Part shown: piece by piece, positions 1 to 7,798 of the stretch
Layout of the letters: the number at the start of each line of letters is the position of its first letter
Numbering within the stretch: position 1 is the stretch's first letter
DNA from: Candidatus Rifleibacteriota bacterium
Lineage (GTDB): Bacteria > Vulcanimicrobiota > Xenobia > Xenobiales > Xenobiaceae
Assembly: GCA_900772775.1 (NCBI GenBank)
Contig: CAAGRW010000102.1
Location: 1 to 14,553, forward strand
Direction: 5' to 3'
Length of the DNA: 14,553 bases
Translations under genes and position numbers: made by a program
The notes under the pieces: generated by a model
The model's database searches: none
Told to the model about the DNA's origin: nothing
The model's input: the letters and a program-made list of their open reading frames with translations, nothing else

Positions 1-64
1 CGTTCAATCGCAGAGGGAAGCTCTTTTCTTGTCAAGTTAACTCAAAAAAAGATAGTTAGAAAAT

Positions 65-565
65 ATGAGCAAAATCAACTTTAAAACTATTACTCATAAT
101 GATCTTGAAACGGAGAGTTGGGGAGAGCGTTTGGCTAAAATTTTGCGTCCGGCTGACGTGATCGCTTTTTATGGAGATTTAGGAGCTGGCAAAACTACTT
201 TTGTGCGCGGTTTAGCCAGGGCTATGGGAGCTTCTGAACGCGTTTCTAGCCCCACTTTTGTGCTTATGCATATTTACGAAGGGCGCATTCCTATTTACCA
301 CTTTGACGCTTATCGTTTAGAAAACAGTGAAGAATTGCTTAATATCGGTGCAGAAGAATATCTTGGCACCGATGGTATAGCTTGCATAGAGTGGTCGGAG
401 CGTACAGAGGAACTATTGCCTAAAGATTGTCTGCGCTTAAAAATTTATTATCGTACAGATTTGGGCCCTACCGGACGAGAATTGGTCTTCGAGTCTGATG
501 GAGGTCGCGGTCAAAAAATAGTTGAGGCTTTACAAAATGATTCCCAAGAAAATAGATTACCATAA
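65..565 (+). CDS. tsaE: TsaE, ATPase of the tRNA t6A37 synthesis complex
   Basis: TsaE is the small cytoplasmic P-loop ATPase that works with TsaB and TsaD in making N6-threonylcarbamoyladenosine at position 37 of ANN-decoding tRNAs. The 166-residue protein has a Walker A motif GDLGAGKT at residues 37-44, the family SPTF element at 62-65, HFDAYR at 79-84 and an IEW motif ending near residue 110. All are usual for TsaE, as is the length. The ATG at 65 lacks a clear Shine-Dalgarno sequence, but it gives the normal N-terminus. The next gene overlaps its end by 29 nt, so translation is probably coupled. Tsa genes are encoded directly downstream, which supports the assignment. The promoter lies outside the window or was not recognisable in the 64 nt upstream. 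Confidence 0.96.
   Translation: MSKINFKTITHNDLETESWGERLAKILRPADVIAFYGDLGAGKTTFVRGLARAMGASERVSSPTFVLMHIYEGRIPIYHFDAYRLENSEELLNIGAEEYLGTDGIACIEWSERTEELLPKDCLRLKIYYRTDLGPTGRELVFESDGGRGQKIVEALQNDSQENRLP
524..527 (+). promoter_or_regulatory. Shine-Dalgarno sequence deciding the tsaB start
   Basis: A GAGG lies inside the 3' end of tsaE with a 9-nt spacer to the ATG at 537. An in-frame TTG at 522 would give a protein five residues longer, but it overlaps this GAGG and has no ribosome binding site of its own. The ATG at 537 is therefore preferred. Confidence 0.55.
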
Positions 566-1238
566 GTCTTTGATTATAGGTATTGATTGCTCCGGTGAGA
601 GTTTTAGCGTGGCTCTAGTTCAAGATGGTCGTTGTTTGGCAGAGCGTGGTGGTTTTAGTCCTCGCTCTCACCTTTGCCGTCTTTTCCCTTCCATTAAAGG
701 AGCTCTCGAAGAGATCGGCGCTTCTTTTAAAGATGTCGGCGCTGTAGCTGTGACTATTGGCCCTGGCTCTTTTACCGGTTTACGCTTAGGTATAGTGACA
801 GCTAGGACAATTGCTCAGACTATCGGTTGCGCTTTGGTAGGTGTAAATACTTTAGAGGCTTTAGCGGCAGCTCATCCCGGCTGTTCTTGTCTTTTGGCTG
901 GCCTAGATGCCAGAAGAGGAGAAATTTTTGCTTCATTTTTTGATACTTCCGATGGTACTTTGCGCCGTCTGTGTGCTGATAAAGCTTACTCTCCTCAAGA
1001 CTTAGCTGCAGAAGCAATTCGTTTGGGATGCAAATTGGCTGTAGGCAGTGGCCCTGTTCGTTACCAAGAAGTATTGCAAGAGAAAGGATCAATCTTAGTT
1101 TCTGCATCTGTCGATGCTCAAGTGCGTGGAGCATGGGTTGCCTTTTTAGGCGAAAAGGCCTTTAAAGCCGGGCATACCCAGGGCATCTTGGAATTAGCTC
1201 CCGTTTATTTGCGTTCGGCTGACGTTCAGTTAGGCTAA
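537..1238 (+). CDS. tsaB: TsaB, scaffold subunit of the t6A37 complex
   Basis: TsaB is the catalytically inactive ASKHA-fold paralogue of TsaD. It dimerises with TsaD and brings in TsaE for t6A37 formation in the cytoplasm. The 233-residue protein starts with a phosphate-loop-like strand (IIGIDCSGES, about residues 13-22) and has the diagnostic GPGSFTGLRLG motif at 75-85. It lacks the HxxxH metal site of TsaD, as expected. The C-terminal half (GLDARRGEIFASFF) also fits the family. The start is placed at ATG 537, with an in-frame TTG at 522 as the longer alternative. It overlaps tsaE by 29 nt and ends 3 nt before rimI, so the genes are very likely co-transcribed and translationally coupled. 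Confidence 0.95.
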   Translation: MIPKKIDYHKSLIIGIDCSGESFSVALVQDGRCLAERGGFSPRSHLCRLFPSIKGALEEIGASFKDVGAVAVTIGPGSFTGLRLGIVTARTIAQTIGCALVGVNTLEALAAAHPGCSCLLAGLDARRGEIFASFFDTSDGTLRRLCADKAYSPQDLAAEAIRLGCKLAVGSGPVRYQEVLQEKGSILVSASVDAQVRGAWVAFLGEKAFKAGHTQGILELAPVYLRSADVQLG

Positions 1239-1241
1239 AAA

Positions 1242-1763
1242 ATGGCTATTCCAAAGATAGAAATTCGCCGATTTACCAAAGATTTTTTGGATCAAGCTTC
1301 TGAATTGGAACTTTTGGTTTATGGCGAAAAAGAAGCCTGGCCCAAAGAGTCCTTCGCCTTTGATATAGAACGTGGTTATGCCCGCTATTTAGTTATTTTG
1401 GCTGATGGACATGTAATCGGTTATGCCGGCTCTTGGAATTTGCTGGGCGAATTGGAAGTTAGTACCGTAACTATTGCACCTCAGTGGCAAGGACATGGCT
1501 TGGGGGTTTACCTTTTCGCCAATTTAATAGCCAAAGGGCTTGAAGATGGAGTTGAAGCCGCTACTTTAGAAGTCCGTTTTAATAATGAACCGGCTTTATC
1601 TGTCTATCGCCGTTTCGGTTTCAAGGCTGTCGGAGTTCGTAAAAAATACTATGAAAACCGTTACGATGCTATTGTCATGCGGGTTGACAATATGCAAGAT
1701 CCGGCTTACGTTCAGCAAGTTAAAGGCTGGGCCGACAATTGCCATTTGAAAGGATTGGACTAG
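1242..1763 (+). CDS. rimI: RimI-type GNAT N-acetyltransferase
   Basis: This is a GNAT-fold acetyl-CoA-dependent acetyltransferase. RimI acetylates the N-terminal alanine of ribosomal protein bS18, and related enzymes have wider protein targets. The 173-residue protein has the usual RimI WPKESF segment near residue 33. The acetyl-CoA pyrophosphate-binding loop is QWQGHGLG at 81-88, the core strand is around 109-127 (NNEPALSVYRRFGF), and the KKYYENRYDAIVM tail lies at 134-146. It begins 3 nt after the tsaB stop and ends 9 nt before tsaD, the common rimI position inside bacterial tsa operons. No strong ribosome binding site is visible, so expression probably depends on coupling to tsaB. The exact substrate cannot be read from sequence; rimI is assigned from the motifs together with the operon. 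Confidence 0.9.
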   Translation: MAIPKIEIRRFTKDFLDQASELELLVYGEKEAWPKESFAFDIERGYARYLVILADGHVIGYAGSWNLLGELEVSTVTIAPQWQGHGLGVYLFANLIAKGLEDGVEAATLEVRFNNEPALSVYRRFGFKAVGVRKKYYENRYDAIVMRVDNMQDPAYVQQVKGWADNCHLKGLD

Positions 1764-1772
1764 AAAGAGATT

Positions 1773-2813
1773 ATGAGTAATCGCAGCAATGCTAATTATA
1801 TAAAGTGCGATCCGTTTTATCCCAAGTATATTTTAGGCTTAGAATCCTCTTGTGACGAAACTTCTGCCGCTATTTTGGGAGAAGGACGTGAAATTTTAGC
1901 TAATTTAGTTTCTACACAAATTCCTTTGCATGCTAAGTACGGTGGGGTTGTGCCTGAAGTAGCCTGTCGTGCTCATATGGAAGTTATCAATCCTATGATT
2001 GAGGAAGCTTTGGAAAAAGCCAATCTGAAATTTAGCGATTTAGAGGCTGTAGCTGTTACTTGTGGCCCTGGCTTGGTAGGAGCGGTATTATTAGGTGTGG
2101 CTGCGGCCAAAACTTTAGCCGGATGTTTGGACATTCCCTTAATAGGTGTCAATCATATGGAAGGCCACATCTTTTCTGCCCTTTTGGAAAATTCCGATTT
2201 GGAATTGCCTATGATTTGCCTTTTGGTTTCCGGCGGTCACACAATGTTGGTGAAAGTAGATGGCCCCGGATCTTATGAAGTGCTCGGTTCTACGCGAGAT
2301 GATGCCGCTGGTGAAGCTTTTGATAAAGTTTCTAAAGCTTTAGGCATGGCCTATCCCGGTGGCCCCAAGATTCAAGAAATGGCTCTCAAAGGCAATAAAA
2401 ATGCCATTCCTTTTGCGCGTCCGATGATCAATCAAGGATATGAGTTTTCTTTTTCAGGCTTAAAAACTGCTGTATTGCTCCATTTGCAATCTGAAGAACG
2501 CGGCACCGATGCTGACATTTGCGCTTCTTTCCAAGAGGCAGTTGTCGATGTGTTAAGCACCAAAGCCTTTAGAGCTGTACGTCGCTGTGGAGCTAAGTCT
2601 TTAGCTTTGGCTGGTGGTGTTGCTGCTAATAAAGCTTTGCGCGAAAGATTAGCCGAAGGAGCCGAGCGTTTGGGTATAACTTTTGTCTGTCCTAAATTTG
2701 ATTTATGTACTGACAATGCCGTTATGATTGCCAAGGCCGGTTGGGAATTAGCTGCTCAGGGTTGGCGTTCTCCCTTAACTTTGGACGCTAAACCAAATTT
2801 AGATTTGGTGTAA
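1773..2813 (+). CDS. tsaD: TsaD, tRNA N6-threonylcarbamoyltransferase
   Basis: TsaD is the catalytic subunit that transfers the threonylcarbamoyl group from threonylcarbamoyl-AMP to A37 of tRNA. The 346-residue protein has the N-terminal GLESSCDETS motif (22-31) and the metal-binding HMEGH motif at 128-132 (H128 and H132). It also has the nucleotide-site LLVSGGHT segment, the EAFDKVSKALG segment, SFSGLKTA, GGVAANKALR and the C-terminal CTDNAVMIA with its conserved metal-ligand aspartate. The N-terminus carries about 15 residues more than is typical before the first strand. The ATG at 1773 is the upstream start, with a weak AAAGAG before it. The gene follows rimI by 9 nt, and an oxidoreductase gene follows by 9 nt in the same operon. 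Confidence 0.97.
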   Translation: MSNRSNANYIKCDPFYPKYILGLESSCDETSAAILGEGREILANLVSTQIPLHAKYGGVVPEVACRAHMEVINPMIEEALEKANLKFSDLEAVAVTCGPGLVGAVLLGVAAAKTLAGCLDIPLIGVNHMEGHIFSALLENSDLELPMICLLVSGGHTMLVKVDGPGSYEVLGSTRDDAAGEAFDKVSKALGMAYPGGPKIQEMALKGNKNAIPFARPMINQGYEFSFSGLKTAVLLHLQSEERGTDADICASFQEAVVDVLSTKAFRAVRRCGAKSLALAGGVAANKALRERLAEGAERLGITFVCPKFDLCTDNAVMIAKAGWELAAQGWRSPLTLDAKPNLDLV

Positions 2814-2822
2814 ATTTTATCT

Positions 2823-3812
2823 ATGAAATTAGGTTTTTGTTTAAGTGCCGAACAATTCGCTCCCGCGCAGCTGATCGAGCAAGCTAAAGGGGCTGAGAAG
2901 GCCGGATTTGACGGTCTAATGATTTCTGACCATTTACAACCTTGGGTGCCGTGGCAAGGCCAAGCTAGTCACGCCTGGACTATGTTGGGAGCTCTGAGCC
3001 AAGGTACTAGCTTGCCACTTTCTACCGGAGTTAGCTGCGCGGGAGGACGTTGCCATCCTGTTATTTTGGCTCAAGCGGCAGCTACGTTGGAGTGCCTCTG
3101 TCCAGGACGTATTACTTTAGGACTAGGTGTAGGCGAAGCTTTGAATGAGCATGTCTTCGCTTCTTATTGGCCAGAACCAAAAGAAAGGGTGCAGCAGCTT
3201 TTGGAAGCTGTCAGCCTAATTACCAAGCTGTGGAGCGGTCAAGAAGTACGCTTTAAGGGTGAATATTTCAAAACCGAAAGCTTGCGCTTATACACATTGC
3301 CTGAAGTGCCTCCAGGGCTGATGATTGCTACTTCCGGCCCTTATTTATGTTCTAAAGCAGCTTCTTTAGCCCAGACTTGGTTGACAGTGTGGGCTAGCAA
3401 AGACAAATTGCAAAAATTGCTGGGCAAATTCAGAGAAAGTTGCGGCTCGGCAAAAAAAATAGCCCGTTTACAAGTACATGTAAGTTGGGATGTTACTCAG
3501 GAAAAAGCTTTAAATGCAGCTATGCAAGAATGGCCCAACGGCGGCTTAAATTTTCCCAAGGGCGATATTCGCTTTCCTGAAGTGTTAGCCGAAATGGCTA
3601 AAATGGTGCGTCCAGAAAATTTTACCAATCGAGTTATTATCACGTCCAATCCCGCTGACATTTTGGCTATGTTGCAAGAAAGCGCCGCTTTAGGCTTCGA
3701 TGAAGTCTATATTCATAATTGCGGCCGCAATCAAACTGAATTTTTGCATATGTGCTCTCAAGAACTGATACCGGCTTGGAAGAGTATTGATCCTACGGTC
3801 AAACGTTCCTGA
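2823..3812 (+). CDS. LLM-class F420-dependent oxidoreductase, G6PDH-like group
   Basis: This is a TIM-barrel bacterial luciferase-like (LLM) oxidoreductase, predicted to use coenzyme F420 in the cytoplasm. The 329-residue protein resembles the TIGR03557 group (F420-dependent oxidoreductase, G6PDH family). It begins MKLGFCLSAEQF, has SDHLQPW at 35-41, CAGGRCHP at 72-79 and GVGEALNE at 102-109. H37 and W41 appear to correspond to the active-site His and Trp of mycobacterial F420-dependent glucose-6-phosphate dehydrogenase; this alignment is from memory. Many members of the group do not use glucose-6-phosphate, so the substrate is open. It starts 9 nt after tsaD, which suggests it is the last gene of the tsa operon. 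The F420 biosynthesis gene cofE faces it 26 nt away. FMN use instead of F420 cannot be excluded by sequence alone. Confidence 0.88.
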   Translation: MKLGFCLSAEQFAPAQLIEQAKGAEKAGFDGLMISDHLQPWVPWQGQASHAWTMLGALSQGTSLPLSTGVSCAGGRCHPVILAQAAATLECLCPGRITLGLGVGEALNEHVFASYWPEPKERVQQLLEAVSLITKLWSGQEVRFKGEYFKTESLRLYTLPEVPPGLMIATSGPYLCSKAASLAQTWLTVWASKDKLQKLLGKFRESCGSAKKIARLQVHVSWDVTQEKALNAAMQEWPNGGLNFPKGDIRFPEVLAEMAKMVRPENFTNRVIITSNPADILAMLQESAALGFDEVYIHNCGRNQTEFLHMCSQELIPAWKSIDPTVKRS

Positions 3813-3838
3813 GCATTTAGCTCGATAGGCAGCAAAAT

Positions 3839-4636
3839 CTAGGGGAAAAAGTTTTTCTCTTCCGGCCGCAGCAAAGCTTGAGCTGTCAAAGTGCTGGGCT
3901 GCCAATCGAAGCCGCGGGCAATTACAAATGGCGCTCTTTTTAGTTTGCCGCAAGCTAGCTCGGCTCCGGCTGCCAGGGCGTCGGCGCTAGCCATACGAGT
4001 TACTTTCAAGATGCGGCCGGCACTATCTGCTTGGCCGCGATAATCTGTAAAAGGATCAAAACCGCAACAACCTATAGCCACATTTACTATACCTTCGCGC
4101 CAAGGTCGGCCAAACGAATCGCTGATAATTATAGGTACAGCAAAGCCTGTCCGAGCTTGCAACTCTGTATATAAGCGTTGGGCTGACAGATCCGGATCTT
4201 TGGGCAATAGGCAAGCTGTCGGCTCGCTGTCGGTTGTTGAGCCTTGGCCAATATTGGATAGATCTATGCCGGCATTGGCGCAAGTAAAGCCTTGTTTGGT
4301 CTTTACTATTAGGCACCCGCGGCTCATGCGCACAATAGCGGCACTCTCTTGCAATACCAATTCTACTAGTCTGGCGTCTTTATTGTAGCGTTTTCCATAG
4401 CTTAAAGCTAAAGGCGAAGGTTGTACTTGGCTAAGTTTTACTAATCGGCCTTCCGTTTTGGCTACCGCTTTGTGAGTGACAATTATAATATCGCCCTGGG
4501 CTAGAGGAATAGGAGCTGCTTCTAGCAGGATCGAAACTAAATTGTGGCCTGGTTCTAGTTCTTTGTCTGTGGTAATGGGGATAAAAGAGACAGCTCCTGG
4601 CGCAGTGTTGGGGCAAGCATATTTGTCGGTAGCCAA
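3839..4636 (-). CDS. cofE: CofE, coenzyme F420-0:L-glutamate ligase
   Basis: CofE is the GTP-dependent ligase that adds L-glutamate residues to F420-0, producing F420-1 and higher forms. The 265-residue protein covers the full single-domain family. It has FIPI near 18-21, the HKAVAKTEGR nucleotide/metal region at 55-64, GFTCANAGIDLSN at 116-128, DPD at 147-149 and the strongly diagnostic SDSFGRPWREG at 172-182. Further on are AIGCCGF and DYRGQAD. The fused C-terminal nitroreductase-like domain of mycobacterial FbiB is absent. The start is an unusual TTG at 4636-4634: an in-frame stop lies 12 codons upstream, and the conserved core begins about 17 residues in. A GGA precedes it by about 11 nt. 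It converges on the LLM oxidoreductase gene and diverges from yqeC, so it is probably transcribed alone. Confidence 0.93.
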   Translation of the reverse strand: MATDKYACPNTAPGAVSFIPITTDKELEPGHNLVSILLEAAPIPLAQGDIIIVTHKAVAKTEGRLVKLSQVQPSPLALSYGKRYNKDARLVELVLQESAAIVRMSRGCLIVKTKQGFTCANAGIDLSNIGQGSTTDSEPTACLLPKDPDLSAQRLYTELQARTGFAVPIIISDSFGRPWREGIVNVAIGCCGFDPFTDYRGQADSAGRILKVTRMASADALAAGAELACGKLKRAPFVIARGFDWQPSTLTAQALLRPEEKNFFP

Positions 4637-4724
4637 AACTTTTTTTTCCTTTCCGGCTCTGAGGTCAATCTAAAGTCTCTCTGTTTCAACGTCGGTTGCC
4701 GCTGCCCTTGAAAAATGTGTTTTT

Positions 4725-4729
4725 GGAGG
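4725..4729 (+). promoter_or_regulatory. Shine-Dalgarno GGAGG deciding a GTG start for yqeC
   Basis: A consensus GGAGG sits 9 nt before the in-frame GTG at 4739. The ATG at 4715 lies upstream of this site and has no ribosome binding site. The GTG is therefore the likely true start, shortening the protein by eight residues. Confidence 0.65.
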
Positions 4730-4738
4730 CTTTCTCAC

Positions 4739-5536
4739 GTGAACTTAGCCAATTTCAGACGCTGGGAAATTATAGGCAGCGGCGGCAAAACTACTTTTAT
4801 GTTGGAAAATGCCAAGCTTTTGTCCAGGCAAAAGTGCGGCCAAGCCAAAGTGATCTTTACTACCAGCACCCATTTGGCTTGGCCCGGCGCCCGGCAGCAT
4901 TTTTATCCCGGCCAACTTTTGGAGTGCGGCAATTTAGAAAGCGGCAGCTTAGAAGCAGCCGAAGCTCGGTGGCGTGAAGCTTCTTCTCTGGCTTCGGCTG
5001 CAAGCTCTTCTGCTCAAGGTTATGCGGGCCGCTTGTGTGGTCTAGCTCGCCTAAATGCCGAACGTACTAAATGGATAGGCTTTACTCCGAGCGAGCTAGA
5101 CAAAATAAGCTGTTGGCCGGGATTGGATTATTTGTTGGTAGAAGCCGACGGCTCTAAGTGTTTGCCCATAAAGGCTCACGCATCTCATGAACCGGTTTTT
5201 TACCCTCAAGCCGATTTAGGCGTTGCTATTATCGGCATGCAAGGTTTGGGCAAACGCGTAGAAGAAGGCCAAGTGCATAGGCCCGAACTTATGTGTCGGC
5301 TTCTCCAGTGTGAGCCGGGCGCCGTAGTAGGCGCAGGCCCATTTGTGCATTTGGCCTGCGCCTACTTGGCACTTTTGCCTACACAGGATAAAGTGCTCGT
5401 TTTTAGCCAGGCAGAAAATTCGCCTCCAAATCTTTTGGCCGAGTTGGCTGCCCAAGTGCGAAAGCATTATGCTGCAGTTTATATTCTAAGCCAGGCAGCT
5501 GACGAGCAAGGCCAAATTGTATATCGCGAATTTTAG
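4739..5536 (+). CDS. yqeC: YqeC-family selenium-dependent molybdenum hydroxylase accessory protein
   Basis: This is a small P-loop protein of the YqeC family, found with selenium-dependent molybdenum hydroxylases such as certain xanthine dehydrogenases. Its biochemical role is not settled. From the GTG at 4739 the protein has 265 residues. A Walker A-like loop GSGGKTT lies at 13-19, followed by a TTSTHLA segment and the family VEADGSK signature from residue 134, with IKAHASHEPV after it. GLGK and a VHRPE segment lie further on. The start is chosen by the GGAGG at 4725-4729; an ATG at 4715 would add eight residues. It diverges from cofE across about 100 nt and converges with recQ 25 nt after its stop. 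The partner genes mocA and yqeB lie beyond recQ. No hydroxylase gene is seen here. Confidence 0.85.
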   Translation: MNLANFRRWEIIGSGGKTTFMLENAKLLSRQKCGQAKVIFTTSTHLAWPGARQHFYPGQLLECGNLESGSLEAAEARWREASSLASAASSSAQGYAGRLCGLARLNAERTKWIGFTPSELDKISCWPGLDYLLVEADGSKCLPIKAHASHEPVFYPQADLGVAIIGMQGLGKRVEEGQVHRPELMCRLLQCEPGAVVGAGPFVHLACAYLALLPTQDKVLVFSQAENSPPNLLAELAAQVRKHYAAVYILSQAADEQGQIVYREF

Positions 5537-5561
5537 CCTTTGTTGTAGGGCCGCTCTTCGC

Positions 5562-6998
5562 TTAAGCCGCTCCGTCATGCTTGAACTTGTATATTAAGCG
5601 CTGCCGGTGCCAACAATTGTCGCAATTGCCGCAGTATTCTTCACCGGCTTGGGCCAGACTTTGCAGCAAAATTCGGCGGCGGCACATTTTAGTGCGGCAA
5701 TAATTTTCTATAACGTCCAAGCGCCGCTGTGCCGCCTCTTTCAAAGATGCAAAGTAGTCAAACAAATGCTCTGGTTCAAGCCTAAGCTGCGTTGGCGCTT
5801 GCCAATCGGCTTCATATCCCAGAGCGGCCCTAACTAGCATAGCCCAGGCGCCGGAACTCATAGCCCGAAAATTTGTGCGTCTCATTTCGGAGGCTGTCAA
5901 ATTCTCTGCCGAAGCCAAACGCACAAATTGATCTATTTCTTGTATTTGCGGAAATTTGTCTTCTAAGCAATGTTGCAAATGCTTAAAGTCTTCCGGCGCC
6001 CACATAAGAAGGCAGCGCCCAGGAAGCCTGTCGCGTCCGGCCCGCCCCGACTCCTGAAAATAGCTTTCTGGAGCTGCCGGAGGAGCCATATGAATTACTT
6101 GGCGTATGTTCGGTTTGTCTACACCCATGCCGAAAGCTATTGTGGCAGCTATCAAATCAAATTTTTCTTCTAAGAATCCTTGCAAAATTTCTTGTCTAGT
6201 TTCGGTTGACAAACCGGCATGGTAAGGGGCAGCTCTAAATTGTTGGCCTCGAAAAAAAGTGGCTATTTGCTCTGCTTGGTTGCGGCGGGCCACATAAATT
6301 ACCGCTGGTAGCCCTTTGGCATGGCGCAAGTGAGCCAAAGCCAACCAAGGGCGTTGCCGAGAAGCACTTTTTATAACTTTGTAACTGAGATTGGGCCTAT
6401 CTAATGACAAACGCGAGAGTAAAGGTCTATCCAACCCCAAACTTAGGCTTATTTGTTGGGCGCTTTCAGGATCGGCCGTTGCTGTCACAGCCAAAATGGA
6501 GCGTGGACGCAAAATCCGCACAATTTCACCTAAGCGCAAATAACTACTGCGAAAATCGTGGCCCCATTGGTTTATGCAATGAGCTTCATCTATAGCTAAA
6601 AGTGAAATTGTTTGAGTTTGCAATCTGGCTAAAAAAGCGTCTTCCAGGAGACGTTCTGGAGAGGCAAATAACAATTTTAGTTGTTTTTCTTTAAGTTGAT
6701 TTAAAATTTGTGTTTTCTCTTGTATTGATTGAGAACTGCTCAGATAAGCTGCAGGTAAATTGCGCTTTTGCAATTGTTTAACCTGGTCTTCCATTAAAGC
6801 TATCAGAGGGGAAACTACGAGCGTTAGTCCTGGCATAAGAAGAGCAGGTAATTGATAAGTTAAAGATTTGCCGGCTCCAGTAGGCCAAAGAGCCAAGACG
6901 TCTCGGCCGGAAAGCAAAGCTTCTACAACTTCACGTTGGCCGGGGCGGAAGTTGTCCTTGCCAAAAAAAGATTTCAATAAATATGTTAAATTGCTCAT
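5562..6998 (-). CDS. recQ: RecQ-family ATP-dependent DNA helicase, short form
   Basis: This is a superfamily 2 3'-5' DNA helicase acting in recombination and replication-fork repair. The 478-residue protein has motif 0 FRPGQ (17-21), Walker A PTGAGKS (39-45), the DEAH box (137-140) with the RecQ aromatic loop CINQWGHDFR after it, and motif VI QESGRAGRD from about 315. Four cysteines at 439, 456, 459 and 462 have the 17/3/3 spacing of the RecQ zinc site. The protein ends 16 residues after the zinc site, so the usual winged helix and HRDC domains are missing. About 60-70 extra residues appear to lie between motif VI and the zinc site. A strong AGGAGG precedes the ATG by 6 nt. It lies antisense between yqeC and mocA. 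Confidence 0.94.
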   Translation of the reverse strand: MSNLTYLLKSFFGKDNFRPGQREVVEALLSGRDVLALWPTGAGKSLTYQLPALLMPGLTLVVSPLIALMEDQVKQLQKRNLPAAYLSSSQSIQEKTQILNQLKEKQLKLLFASPERLLEDAFLARLQTQTISLLAIDEAHCINQWGHDFRSSYLRLGEIVRILRPRSILAVTATADPESAQQISLSLGLDRPLLSRLSLDRPNLSYKVIKSASRQRPWLALAHLRHAKGLPAVIYVARRNQAEQIATFFRGQQFRAAPYHAGLSTETRQEILQGFLEEKFDLIAATIAFGMGVDKPNIRQVIHMAPPAAPESYFQESGRAGRDRLPGRCLLMWAPEDFKHLQHCLEDKFPQIQEIDQFVRLASAENLTASEMRRTNFRAMSSGAWAMLVRAALGYEADWQAPTQLRLEPEHLFDYFASLKEAAQRRLDVIENYCRTKMCRRRILLQSLAQAGEEYCGNCDNCWHRQRLIYKFKHDGAA

Positions 6999-7066
6999 AA
7001 CCTGCCTCCTAAAATTGTATTTTGGAAACAGTCTATATTTAAGAATGGAAATTAGCCTGAAATACT

Positions 7067-7798
7067 ATGTCGGAAAATAAATGCGCCTTAATTCTTTTAG
7101 GCGCCGGGGGTTCTGCACGTATGCATGAGCCTAAACAGCTTCTGCCTTGGAAAAATCGGAGTAATTTGCTAGAGCATGCTTGCCTTACTTGCTTAGCTAG
7201 CCAAGCTGTTTGGAATATTTTTGTATTGGGAGCCAACAGAGAAAATATTTTGCAAGCTTCTCCTTGGTTACAAAAAGGACTAGAACAATATGTTTGCCCA
7301 ACCGATCATATTGCTAAAAATAGGCGTTTTAGTGTGGCTTTTAACAAGAATTGGGCGTCTGGCATGGCTTCTTCTTTACAAATTGGTTTAGGCAAATTGG
7401 TGAATCTCTTTCCGCAAGAAGATACTCTCGATTGTGCAGCCGTATGTTTAGCAGATTTGCCTCTATTAAAAACAGAGACGATCAACAATATTATCAAAGC
7501 GAGTGACAATCTGACCCAAGCCGAAAGACGAAATACGATTATTGTCCCTATTTGGCAAGGACGGCGCGGCCATCCGGTAATTTTTGGTCGAGATTTTTGG
7601 CCAGAATTGATGCAACTGAGTGGAGACAGAGGAGGAGGAGCGGTTTTAAAAAAATATCCCTCGCGTTGTCTTTTTTATGAAACAACGGGGCCGGAGATAT
7701 TTACTGACTGTGACACTTGGGACGCTTACGCAAACTGTTGCCGTCAGGAAAATTTCACGCTCCCGCTCTTGGAAAATACAAGTCATAATGAATTATAA
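7067..7798 (+). CDS. mocA: MocA-like molybdenum cofactor cytidylyltransferase
   Basis: This is a nucleotidyltransferase of the MobA/MocA fold. MocA transfers CMP to molybdopterin-Mo to make the cytosine dinucleotide cofactor used by xanthine dehydrogenase-type hydroxylases. The 243-residue protein starts with the glycine-rich nucleotide loop and signature lysine, seen as LLGAGGSARM (10-19) followed by EPKQLLPW (21-28). It also has a CLADLPLL segment in place of the common DQPLL, GRRGHPVIFG, a GDRGGG loop and the C-terminal DCDTWDAY. yqeB overlaps its end by 11 nt, which indicates coupled translation. It diverges from recQ across 68 nt, where its promoter is expected; no convincing promoter boxes were seen there. 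Its ribosome binding site is weak. A different nucleotide specificity is possible, but yqeB next door supports the Mo-hydroxylase role. Confidence 0.86.
   Translation: MSENKCALILLGAGGSARMHEPKQLLPWKNRSNLLEHACLTCLASQAVWNIFVLGANRENILQASPWLQKGLEQYVCPTDHIAKNRRFSVAFNKNWASGMASSLQIGLGKLVNLFPQEDTLDCAAVCLADLPLLKTETINNIIKASDNLTQAERRNTIIVPIWQGRRGHPVIFGRDFWPELMQLSGDRGGGAVLKKYPSRCLFYETTGPEIFTDCDTWDAYANCCRQENFTLPLLENTSHNEL

Noticed and set aside
1..64. Possible tail of an upstream gene before tsaE
   Set aside because: All three forward frames are open for part of this stretch, with stops at 38-40, 57-59 and 82-84. None of the short tails is recognisable, so no partial gene is called.
820..1134. Antisense open frame of 104 codons inside tsaB
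   Set aside because: It is a shadow of a well-supported gene, with no recognisable motif or ribosome binding site.
3811..3823. GAGC-ATTTA-GCTC hairpin between the LLM gene and cofE
   Set aside because: The stem has only 4 bp and no T-run follows on either strand, so it is too weak to call a terminator.
6999..7066. Divergent promoters for recQ and mocA
   Set aside because: The region must hold promoters, but no -35/-10 pair with acceptable spacing was found on either strand.
7677..7787. Longer N-terminus for yqeB starting inside mocA
   Set aside because: The 37 extra residues resemble no family sequence, and the conserved signature begins nine residues after the ATG at 7788.
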